Assembly (NCBI GenBank): GCA_034096865.1
Contig: JAWQFJ010026815.1
Coordinates: forward strand, 1 to 35,000
Direction of reading: 5' to 3'
Source: Theodoxus fluviatilis
Taxonomy: Eukaryota; Mollusca; Gastropoda; Cycloneritida; Neritidae
DNA length: 35,000 nucleotides
Shown: piece by piece, positions 24,657-35,000 of the stretch
Numbering within the stretch: the first letter of the stretch is position 1
Layout of the letters: every line of letters starts with the position of its first letter
Notes under the pieces: generated by a model
What the model was told of the DNA's origin: nothing
The model's input: the letters and a program-made list of their open reading frames with translations, nothing else
The model's database searches: none
Made by a program: the position numbers and the translations under genes

Positions 24657-27600
24657 CCCTCCCCGTTGTCATTCTCTCTCGCCAAACTACGTGTATTCTT
24701 TGCATCACATTTTACATATTTTTCCTCATTGACACGCGAGTGGCGTGAATACAAAGGACAGAAAAAAAACTTCAGTGCGCTCCTACGCAATGTAGTCGAT
24801 GAAGCTTCAAAGGCAGAGTAATGGAATATCTAAACTGGGAGGCATTCCGATGAAAAAGCAGGCCTGCAATATTCCTGAGACCGAGGCAAGTCTCGCGCTC
24901 GCAGCAGAATGCGAGTACTGCATGGCGAGACTACATCGTGAGACTACATTGTGGCAGTGCTGGTCCGTGGTGAATGACTCTCAGAGTCTCTCTTGACGTC
25001 CTGTACCTCAACACACTGCTGTCGTCTGCAGACGGAATACTGCAATGTCTGATGTCGATGTTATTCGAATACCAAAGTGTTCTATTTCCTTGGGAGGATT
25101 TTTTTCTCTCCAAATCTGTCTGGTGCACGGGGTATAGAATTGTGCGCATTTCCTATGAGATTTCAGACGTCATTATACGTGCATATACACATGTAAACTT
25201 TTGATTAACAAATAAACTTAAATGGTTCAGTTTAATAAGATTGCTATATATCTTAACTTCTCAATTCTATACTTTGAAACTGCGTCGTAATCACCGGGAA
25301 AGGAACGAGAAGGGAGTCAAAATGGAGACTGGAATTTGGACAAAAGAAAAGATGACGATGGATGGAGTTTTACGGCCTTTCAGCCTTTCTAGGCTATATA
25401 AGGCCATTGACCACGGAAATCACGAGTGGTGGTTAGAGTTAGAGCGAGTCAAGTCTCGCTTTCCCTGGTTATTCGCCTTTGCGCATGTCGTGGGGAGATG
25501 CAGGGGGTCTGTTCTCACCCTCAACACAGCGGGGTGGCACTGGCAAAGTTGCAGATATAGATGACGATGAAGATGATAACAGAAACAATGGAAACGCTAG
25601 TGCCGGAGGCTGAAAACTGAGGAGAAAAGTGCAAATGAAGGGATGTCTTGCCACGATGCCGTGCTGCGCGCTGCAGTGTTAAAGATAGACGCCGGTTTTT
25701 CATCTCCGAGCTGTTAGAGAAGAAGAAGAAAAAAACAACAACACAGAAACGTCGCGACATCCGTTCTAGTTCCAGTTGAGTCGACCAGGGGGAAAAAATG
25801 TCCTTGTCGCAGCGTCGCGTAGGGTTTGGCACGAGCTGGAGTCTCTGTGGGTTTGGAAGTTTTTCTGTAGTTTTGGTGGATTCCTTTTTTTTTCTTCCAC
25901 AGAGGAATGGAGCCTTGCCCCAGGCGCACGCCTGTCCACGGAATTTCGGTTTGACGTGGAACCCCTCATTACCCTCGGCTCCGTGATAAGGAGTAAATGA
26001 TTTGGGCAAGCCTCGAGCTTTAAGGTGGCATTTATTCGCCTCGTAATTCCACCACCCTCCCGACGCCATCACGCGAGAACATCTTTAGTGCGGGGGGCCG
26101 CGACGTGGTGTCGCTCTGGAACTGAGGGAGAGGAGAGGGAGCGAGGGAGGTGGTTTGGGAACAGGGGTGGAGTGGGGATGGAGAGCGGGGAAGAAAGAGG
26201 CTGAAGGGAATGCATGAAAAAGCCATATGAACCAACACCGACAATGTCTGTACATGTTGATGACCCCTGCACCTTGACACCACACACCGACTGGTTCAGA
26301 AATGATTGGGAAGAGGGGAGGGGCAGGGAGTAGTGTAGGTGTATGCGATGGGATGGGGGCAGGGGTTGGTGTAGTGGTATAGAGGTGAGGATAAGAGTGG
26401 GAACAAGATATGGTTTTATTGCATTGATAGAATGCTTAGAGGGAAGGAAAGCTGAGGCGCGAGAATGAGACTTGGAAGTGAGGTTAGTGGGAGGTCTTGG
26501 ATAAGTAGAGGATAGGAAGTCGTGAAAGTCACTCCAGTTCCACCATCTGCGGCGGGCTGTAAAAGAAAACGAGATTGTCTTGGGAGACCAGATCCGGTAG
26601 ACGACTCTCTACCCTTCCCCCACCCCCCCCCCCCCCCCCTCCCAACCTTCCCTGTCCCCCTCTCGTTTTCTCCTTCTCCACGGCTTCACCCTCTTCCCTA
26701 CTCCTTCCGCTCTTACCACATTACATGAAAGCCACCCACGACTCAGTTTCAACCAGTGATAATACGGTCACACTGAAAGAGTGCTTGGTTGCGACGGCGA
26801 CATCGTGATAAGGGCGGCTACATTGTCGCGACGAGGAAAAAAAAGGGGAGGAAAACGATAAACAATCCGCAATCACAATACTTCGAAAGCACCTCTGGGT
26901 TTACAACGAGCAGATAAAGTGAATAATTAATTCATCGCTGCGATACTCGAGGATTAGTCGACTGCCATGGCTTTATTCATGGAGGCAACCGAACCCGGGG
27001 TCCGGAGTTCTGATCTCCATCACCTCACAGCGGGAGCCACTCAGGGCAGGGTGTGGGCAGCTCTGTGACGCGCCTCCCCCAGAGCTGCAGCAGATGAAAT
27101 CTGTCTGAAGACGGCCCTGGATGACCCTGGTCCAAGACTGACAGAGCCAGGATGGCCACCTCACCAATTAGGAGACCACCGCCTTCCCTGGAGAGTAATT
27201 AGCCGCCATTAGCTCATCGCCTCACGGCAGGCGGCTAGGGGAACAAAGGCACGCTTTGCAGGCTTGGCTGCCTGATGGAGGCATTCCGTCCGTCTGCCCG
27301 CTGCCATGTTCACTCTTTCATCCTGCATGGCTCTTTCTCTGTCGCCTCTGTAGTCACGGCTGGTACCTTCTTTGTAGTCCTCCTGATGCATCATCATTCC
27401 AGAGGGTTATGTTGTGTTTACGGTATGACGTGTTCTTTGTTAGTTTTGATGTGTCGACATCGGTTCCCTAACTTTGATAGTCCCCCCCTCCCCCAAATAT
27501 CAGCACTGTCTTGTTCGCTGTGTCGTGTCTTTGATCATTGCTGCCTTTCTTGCTTTTCATCATGTTAAGTCATCTTTGACCTCATCAACCTCTGCTTCGT

Positions 27601-28680
27601 TACGCCATCGTTTGCTTTGGTCGTTTCCTCTCGGGAGCCATCAATTCGTTCTTTGCTCTCTCAGCATCAGAATAACGTTTATGATGGGTCAGAAGTGTGC
27701 ACTGACACGCTCTTCTGCGTTGCTAACTCGCTCGATCGCGCGTTCATTCTGGCGTTATAAGCGTGCTTTCTTTTTCCTTTACCCAGTACTGAAATCGATG
27801 CTTCACATCCTCATTCCATTGCCTTCGCTGCGTTTGATGCAAGTCTTCTTTCTGTTCCTCTGTTTCTTTGCGACCGTTTTGTTCAGGCTGCAGTGTTTTG
27901 TCATTGAAGTATTGCATTCAGTGTTAACAGCTCAAACATTGCAGGATGTTTTGATGGTGTATCCGATTTTGCTCGTTTATTTTATTTGATTTGATATTAA
28001 GTTCTCGCCCAGTCATTTGATATCTCTTCTGTGTACCTTTTCTGTTCACTGGTTGACGTCGTTACAGGGATATCAATCCCCAGAAAATTATCGAGAAGCT
28101 TTCTTGTGATTGTTTTTAATGCAATGGCTAGGAACAGGCGGCATGGTTATGTTGTACCTGGTATTTTCAGAGTATTAATATGTTAATATAATTTTTTTCG
28201 CATTTCCATACATTTTCTTTCTACGTTAAGGTTCTCTTGTTTATTTGAAACAACTGAGCTATTGAAAAAAGTTGTTAAATGACATCACGTGATCCAGACT
28301 GCAGCAAAACCACAAATATCCCTCTGTGCATGTCTGGATATTGCTTGTCAGCCTGACAGGAATAGAGGTATTTCTTCATTTGTTGACTTCTTTCTGCATC
28401 CTTTGGTGTCTTGGGGGTAGAACTTTTTCTTGATTATCGCAATGCACGCAACCGAGAAGAGAAGAGACTCTGTCGGGGTATTTTTTTAAAACTTCATTAC
28501 ACAATCTCCTGGTGTGGGTGTAAAAATCATTTCCCGCTGCTGTTGAACATCTCAGCATGCTTCAAGCACGAACAAAGTGAACAAAAATAGAGAAGTCTAT
28601 AGTTTCACCTTCATAAATATTTCAACATGATCCCCTAAGGAACTAGAGGTTAAAAAAAAGGACAGCTGGAGCTTTCTTTG
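24657..28680. other. Long stretch without a convincing gene
   Basis: Mixed composition. It holds a TATA-like word (CTATATAAGGC at 25394-25404), a C run near 26,620-26,640, and a block near 26,940-27,240 with TAATTA-type words in GC-rich surroundings. A T-rich part at 27,400-28,250 carries a 171-codon hydrophobic frame, probably by chance. No exon structure or known protein motif was found. Confidence 0.35.
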
Positions 28681-29033
28681 AGGTAAATTTAGACCCCGGA
28701 GAGGATGCCGGGTTTGAATGCGCTTCCCTCGTGCGCTGACAGCGCGAGATAGGCTGCCCGAAATGCCACCGTAATGTCAATTTCCTCTTTGCGATTTGGA
28801 CGCGGAGCGGGAAGAGGCCGGGTTGTCATCACAGAGATAGTATCGCGGCTGCCTCTAACACTGTCCCCCCACCGCCCCGAACTTCTTTCAGCTCCAAAGG
28901 CCAGCGATAGAATCGACACTTCCGCCGCCCTAATATTGCCTGTGATGATTAAAGGGGGAAAATGACTCTCTGTCTCTCTTTGTTTCTTTTGTCCAGCGCG
29001 CTCTGGGATGGAGGTGGAGCGGCGGAGACTCAA

Positions 29034-29048
29034 GCGCCCCCTGGTGGC
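29034..29048 (-). promoter_or_regulatory. CTCF-consensus sequence
   Basis: The plus strand reads GCGCCCCCTGGTGGC; its complement is GCCACCAGGGGGCGC, which matches the known core CTCF consensus (CCACNAGGGGGCGC). It lies two bases before the 9-bp target duplication of the MITE at 29059-29323. Whether it is bound is unknown. Confidence 0.5.
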
Positions 29049-29058
29049 GGCCAGTGAC

Positions 29059-29323
29059 GCTGAAATGGTCGTTATGGGCCACATTTCCGGACACTGTACC
29101 TGAGGTACTCTGTCCGATAATTTATGAGCGCTTTAAAGCCACACTCCCTTGATTTGATTTTCGTATTTTGGCTCCAAAGTCATCTTCATCCATGCACAAA
29201 CCATCCCAGAAAATACGAAACTTATAAATGTTACCGAAGTATTTCAAAATCATTTTTTAATCTATCGGACAGAGTACCTCAGGTACAGTGTCCGGAAATG
29301 TGGCCCATAACGACCATTTCAGC
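29059..29323. mobile_element. 265-bp MITE with 61-bp perfect inverted repeats and 9-bp target duplication
   Basis: The arms at 29059-29119 and 29263-29323 are perfect reverse complements over 61 bases, with ends GCTGAAATGG. Direct copies of GCCAGTGAC flank it at 29050-29058 and 29324-29332. There is no coding capacity in the 143-base interior. Long terminal inverted repeats with a 9-bp duplication are typical of Mutator-like elements; Merlin elements (8-9 bp) are the main alternative. Perfect arms indicate a recent insertion. Confidence 0.88.
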
Positions 29324-29332
29324 GCCAGTGAC

Positions 29333-30309
29333 AGCACTGGGAGAGTGGCTGTGTAGAGTGGATGAGTCTCGGGCAGACTGGAGTGTTTTTTCTTCCTTCT
29401 ATTGAGTATAGAGTTATTGTATGAGCCTGCGCTCTGTTGTTTTGTGATCGGGAAATTGTATTGGTCTATCATCTACAAAATTATGCTGTGTGACAGAATA
29501 AGGTCCTGTGTTGAATGTTTCTTGAGTGATGTGTGTGTGCGTGCGCGCGCGTGCGTATGTGTGCTTACACGTGCTGTGTGTTTACAGACTACATGCATTT
29601 CATACATACAGACACGCAGTCACAAACACACACAATCAGGCTGTTTACGATTCGCGAGCGTGATCACATGTACAGAGGCGTACATGCACACTAATTTGCG
29701 ATTACTTGTATTATGTTAGTTGTTAACTATCTGCTGCTCTTTTTTATGCAGTGAATATTTTTCCTGCCAATGACTCGTCTTCCTTTAGTCCTTTATGATG
29801 GGTTTGAGTTTGCTCGAATTGTCAGGGGGAAAACCAACAACGAAGTGACGTGTACAGTAAAATTAACGCGGAGAAAAGCAGACAAGAAAAGTGTCGAGCG
29901 TTCAATGCGGAAAAAAAACAGACACACATCTCAGGTGTGCTCGTTACGCATGAGGAAGACCACGCTAAAACTTCTCCAGAATTTCTCAAAGTCAAAGTCA
30001 CTTAGTCATCGGAGGAATCGATGGTGGTCGGTCTTAATCACGACGCAGTGATAATGATCGAATCGGATTGGCTGAGAATGCGGGCTTGACGAGCTCAGTC
30101 CCCTCGCACGGAGTCGTGTGCGTAATTGATGAGGTGGGCGTGTCTCACTCTGCCTGTGTGGCCAGCGCCCACCCCCACTGTCAGTGGCCGTCCTGCTACA
30201 AACTTCTTTGCTTACAGAGGATTATTTCTTGTTCATAAACCAAGAGATAGTTATGAGGTAGAGAAATATATGAAGGAGAAAGCTAGGGAAGGGTCCTCCG
30301 GAGAGGGAG
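29333..30309. other. Non-repetitive sequence, no gene recognised
   Basis: Includes a short GTGC/GCGC-rich patch at 29,529-29,560 and otherwise unassigned sequence with no supported exon. Confidence 0.35.
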
Positions 30310-30605
<296 letters not shown>

Positions 30606-32064
30606 CATCTCCATATAAATTATATGCACGACAAATGGCACAAACACACGCAGGCACGTACGCGCAAACGTGGTCATAAAAACTTACAAGGAAAGCAAGG
30701 AATCGGGAGCATTAAGTACCAGAAAGACACTATTTTTTTCAACCTCTGCTGGTATGTGATTATGTTTATGGGAGTCTCCGAAGTTCCATCAGGTAGGCCC
30801 TAATGTTCATCTTGCAAGGGGAGGGGTGGTGTGTGGGTGCCGGGGGGGGGGGGGGGAGGGGATGCGGAGTAGGGGTGGGTTTGTGGGAATAGGGAAACTG
30901 TCATTGGTCATTTGATGTACAGAGCTAATTCTTCTGTCAATTACTTGTTGTTTGATGCACTGACCGATATTCTGACTCATTTTACCAGCATGAGATCCAA
31001 CGTGGCCAGCAACACAGACGTTGAAGATGAAGTGGACACACAAAGGAAGGAAGGGGAGCATGGGGGATGGACAGACAAAAAGACAGACGGATGAACACAC
31101 GCACTGTGCCAGATTTCACGCTCAGACGAGAAAGTCACCAATCCCTCCTCACCCGCACCTTTTCCCGCCCAGGCTTTTCCTCACAATAGGGGATTCCTTT
31201 TGGAAATGCAGGGAGGAGGCCATTGGCGTGGACACGACCAATATACCAGTCACGCCCTCCTGGCGTCCGTTCTGTATCAGTTCGTCCATGGCCCTTTTCC
31301 CAATCCCACTATAAGCCTCGGTATGGTCTGGTCCCTGTGAAGTGACTGCTCCCCCGACTTATACCCCCCCCCTTTCCACCCACCCCCATCCCCCCAAGCT
31401 CCCCCTTCAATCTTCTACTGATAAAATTCCTTCTTCTCAAGCGTGAGCCTATATACGAGACAGTTGTGTTTTGCACCCCTCGTGCTATAGAGATGGATGA
31501 GGGTAGAATAATCGCAGCTCTATCACTGTAGTCGCTACATCCAGCCGACAGAGGGTGTACAAGTTTCAAAGAGTGGTGGGGTCTGTTGTAGTTTGGGGTG
31601 TGTGTAGAGCATAGGTCACAGATGCATGGGAGCGGCGAGGGGTGCAGGAGGGGTTGCAGAGCGTTTCTGTAAGAAAATTAGAGGAACTAGTCGAGTAAGG
31701 TGGGGGTTGTGTGAGGATAGATTTTAATAAAGAAAAGAATGCATGCAGGTTACAAGGGAGGGCTGGAGGAAATAGGGTTGGAGGTTGAGACGGAATAGGA
31801 GTGAAGAGGTGAGGTGGGGGTGGGTAAGGGAAGAAGAAAAGGGGGTAGGGTGGATGGAGAGATAAACATCTGCATTCCATCTGTTTCATCCGAGCTGCCC
31901 AATCCCCCTGGTGTGGGGTGACTGCTCGCCTCTCTACAGCGCAGTGTGGGTGGAGGTTGGGGTGGAGGTTGGGGCAAACTAGCTGACGTCACAAACATCA
32001 TTGCTTCTCTGCACCCACATTTCCCCTACCCATTCTCTAAAATCTACGTCTTTTAAAAAAAAGT
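30606..32064. other. Non-repetitive sequence, no gene recognised
   Basis: Contains a G run at 30,842-30,855 and C-rich patches near 31,360-31,410. Short frames on both strands carry no recognisable motif. Confidence 0.35.
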
Positions 32065-32080
32065 ATTATTATTATTATTG

Positions 32081-32169
<89 letters not shown>
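32065..32169. repeat. (ATT)n trinucleotide microsatellite
   Basis: About 35 ATT units with a short GTTGTT interruption near the left end. Confidence 0.97.
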
Positions 32170-32715
32170 TACAGTCTAGATACATGTAGATAATCATCGA
32201 ATCATGCATATTGGCGCAGTAGCTGATTAAATATGTAAACCACCCACACGCCCAGACGCTCTCGGCCATGCTGATATTGGCGCACCAAAGAGTGTCGTGC
32301 TATTTTTACACGCGGCAGTGCTAGGACTGTAAGCTGCGTTGTGCAGACGATTGCAGACAGAATCGTCCACCTGCGGCCGACCCTAAGTGTGATGGCGGTC
32401 ACTCGGTGCACGGCTGCAGTCCGTTGGGTTCCCAATGAGCCCAGGACAGACGGTGTGATGCAGCCAGCGTGAGAATCTGCTTCTTTGATGTGCGGCAGAA
32501 GGGAGCTCAAGGCGCTCAGATTCAGGGCAAGGACCCTCTCCAATGTACTGGTGCAGACGGGCACCATCTGTTGAAAGAAAATCAAAGTGCAAAGATGACA
32601 GAATTTGTGTCAGCATCACTTGTGTCTGTTGTGATTTGTATGTGTACATGTCAATGTGATTCTTATGAAGATGCCACTCTAAATGTAAGAAGACAATAGA
32701 AAAAGAGTTCGAAAG
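32170..32715. other. Non-repetitive block with open frames of doubtful meaning
   Basis: The minus strand has an acceptor-like TTTTCTTTCAACAG near 32,571, followed by about 190 bases open in two frames, one continuing to 127 codons. No family was recognised. The plus strand carries two ATATTGGCGCA words about 62 bases apart. Confidence 0.3.
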
Positions 32716-33050
32716 ACAAGCAGGCAATGCAGACAGGCTAATCGACAGGCTGACAGACAGGCTGACATGCAGACAGATGGACAGGCAGGCAGGCAGACAG
32801 ACAGACAGACTGACAGACGGATGGACAGGCAGGCAGGCAGGCAGGCAGACAGGCAGACAGGCAGACAGGCAGACAGGCAGACAGGCAGACATACAGACAG
32901 ACAGACGGACGGACGGACGGACGGACGGACAGACGGACGGACGGGTGGGCGGATGCGGATGGATGGATGGATGGACGGGCGATCGGGCGGGCAGGCGGAT
33001 GGATGGATGGACGGAGGGGCGAGCGGACGAGCGGGCGGACGGACGGAAAA
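32716..33050. repeat. Tetranucleotide array: CAGA/CAGG, then CGGA, then ATGG units
   Basis: About 330 bases of 4-bp units whose type shifts along the array (CAGGCAGA mostly to 32,900, CGGA to about 32,945, ATGG and CGGGCGGA after that). The open frames over it are repeat artefacts. Confidence 0.95.
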
Positions 33051-34142
33051 ACTCACCGGCAGAGACAGATCCATCTACAGACGGCCAGGCAAAACAGGCC
33101 AGTTGACAGGCCGCTACACGGACAGGCAAGACAGCAGAAACAAAAGGCAGGAAAGAGCAGAAACAAAAGACAGGAAAGACACGATGAAGAAGAGAAAACA
33201 ACCGCGAAGAAGAAAAGAGCAAAAAGACTTCCAATGCTCTCCACGACCATCACGAATAATCGACAAGCGCTCTGTTTCTCCACACATCTCGCCGCGGGAG
33301 GTGGACGGCAGGTGGGAGGGGGCAACACACTCTTTTGGCCGTCTGGGGTTTGCCCTACGTGTGTGTGGCGTGGAGCCGGCCCGCACTCTCAAAGCCCTCC
33401 ACAGGGGCAGCTGGGCCACACTTGCCAATCAATCCCATGACGACTGAGCTCGTTAAAATTTCACCACTGGCGGCCCTGCCGAGCTGAGATGGGCACAATC
33501 CATACATAGCCAGCGCAGACCTCTCTCCTCCAATCCGGTCAGGAGGTGGTAGGGTGGATGCAGGTGGGTGAGTAGAGTAGGTGGGGATGGGGTGAGAGTG
33601 AGAGTCAAGAGAAGGATGGAAATGGATAGGGGGGAGGAAAGAGGGGGGAGGGGGAGGGGGCGGGACGCAAAAACCGCTGCCGCTGTCATGGTTGAAAGCA
33701 CGTGCTGCCCGTGCAGGTTTATTGGAAAGTAAATATGTTATTCAGGCGTTTAGGCCCTCGCTCCGCCCCATTGCTCCCGCTGATGCTGTGTCTGTGCCGG
33801 AAGCGGAACCTGTTTCCAAGTTCCACCACTCTTCACGGATGACGATGTCTGGCGCAAGGTTGCTGCACAGGGAGTGAACGTTTGACGAATCGATCGCAGC
33901 GGTGAAGACTCGTCCAAAAATAGAATGCTCCTAACCTTTTACCTTTCACCTCCATCCTGATCGCCATTTTTTTGTGATAATCTCTATTTCTGTCCGGATA
34001 CCATCACGTGTTCAGAAGAGAAAATAAGTATATTGGTGACCTTCACCTTCTACTGGTGGCTCTTGCTGAGATCTGTTTCCCAACCGCCCGCGTGTAAGGC
34101 GAAGATGGCAGACCCCTAGATTACGCCAATCTTGAGATCAAT
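33051..34142. other. Non-repetitive sequence, no gene recognised
   Basis: GC-rich with purine-rich runs (33,535-33,665). No supported exon on either strand. Confidence 0.35.
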
Positions 34143-34270
34143 ATGTGTGTGCGTGCGTGCATGCGCGCGCGTGTGTATGTGTGCGTGTTTTTGAACGTAT
34201 GTATATGTGTGCGTGTGTATGTGTGCGTGCGTGCATGCATGCATTATTGCGTGACTGTGTGTGTGTGCGT
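34143..34270. repeat. Interrupted TG/CG microsatellite
   Basis: TGTG and GCGTGC units with alternating purine-pyrimidine sequence, including GCGCGCG near 34,163-34,170. Confidence 0.9.
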
Positions 34271-35000
34271 GGCTTCGGGTGCGTTTAATAAGCTTAATTT
34301 CCCTATGAGACTGCCATGCTTCTACAACCAGATCGATTTTTCTACGTTTCCAGTTGTCATAACGATCAGTACTGGTACCGCATTTCTTACATCAGCGGAA
34401 TGCTCCAAGATGACGCGAAGGAACGTCTTGTCTAGAAAGACAACTGCAAGACGCAGTATTTCTCACCTGCCAAGACGAAAGCCAGACCCTTAGTGCTGGA
34501 TGTCCAAATCTGTGTTGAAAGTACGGCACAAAGAAACCCACGTCTTCCTAAGTAGCTTCGACTACCCTGGAACAGCACTCTAGTCGACTGAATGGCTGCC
34601 CTTTCTACTGCACGTAATCCAGTTATGCCCTGCCAGTAGGCCTCAAAGCCAAAGGGAAGGCAGTGCAAGCAAGTCCAGTCTCGTCCCCATCATTTTTTGA
34701 TGATGTCTCACCCTTTTCCTTGGCAAACACGGTCGGGGAAATCCCTTAATGAACACGACGGCGTTTGTTTGCAAGATGACAGAAAGTATGACAGAAAAAC
34801 GCGGGAAACAAAAAGTACACGTGGTTGGGTTTTATTGAAAACGCGATGGAGTGGAAGGCTCGAACCGACAGGCAACTCGCCTTGGAGATTGCCGTAATCA
34901 GGGCTATGTCGAAGAGATGGGAGGCGGGGCTCTGAGATGGAGGAAGTGGACTGTGAGGACCGTAGAGAGCTTTCCAACGGCGGGTAACTCTCGCCAGTCA
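34271..35000. other. Window end, no gene recognised
   Basis: Balanced composition with short frames on both strands. No exon, RNA gene or repeat was identified. Confidence 0.35.

Noticed and set aside
27474..27989. 171-codon hydrophobic plus-strand frame
   Set aside because: The region is T-rich, which favours hydrophobic codons and few stops. No signal, family motif or splice context supports a protein, although a lineage-specific membrane protein cannot be excluded.
28376..28558. 60-codon minus-strand frame with a protein-like appearance
   Set aside because: Short, no splice sites or motif, and AT-rich flanks with stops; consistent with chance.
32202..32585. 127-codon minus-strand frame after an acceptor-like site
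   Set aside because: A second frame is also open over half of it and no motif or donor supports either.

Overview
The window is eukaryotic genomic DNA, most probably from a marine mollusc and perhaps a gastropod. This is inferred from four things: a spliced gene with many small exons, a very high microsatellite load, three near-identical non-autonomous repeats rich in TGACCTTGACC, and a tRNA-derived SINE. There is no sign of prokaryotic operons, CRISPR, rRNA genes or stand-alone tRNA genes.

Left half (about 1-16,200): one minus-strand gene, read from about 16,166 down to a stop codon at 2,329-2,331. It encodes a meiotic HORMA-domain protein of the HORMAD1/Hop1 family. I placed 18 exons by reading frame, splice sites and family resemblance, plus two tentative ones. 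Together they give about 560 residues: most of a HORMA domain, a linker, a complete PHD-type zinc finger, a winged-helix-like segment, a basic nuclear-localisation stretch, and a C-terminal tail that may be the closure motif. The N-terminal exons (roughly the first 60-70 residues of a HORMA domain) were not found. The gene uses unusually small exons of 11, 21 and 27 bases, with tentative ones of 38 and 21. The 11-base exon restores both the frame and the family alignment.

The introns hold repeats: two full copies of an ~860-bp element (8,908-9,767 and 16,290-17,155; a third, partial copy opens the window), a ~970-base G/A-only strand tract, several dinucleotide and trinucleotide tracts, and a possible 267-bp MITE. 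Each ~860-bp element carries about a dozen TCAAGGTCA sites, the monomeric recognition sequence of FTZ-F1/SF-1 and ERR nuclear receptors.

Right half (about 18,200-35,000): sequence of visibly higher GC content, with no convincing gene. It consists of high-complexity blocks separated by long CT, CTGT/CAGA, TG, ATT and CGGA/CAGG microsatellites. It contains a well-formed 265-bp MITE (61-bp perfect terminal inverted repeats, 9-bp target duplication). A sequence matching the CTCF consensus lies next to its insertion point. This half may be an upstream intron, an intergenic region or a regulatory landscape. Sequence alone does not decide between these.
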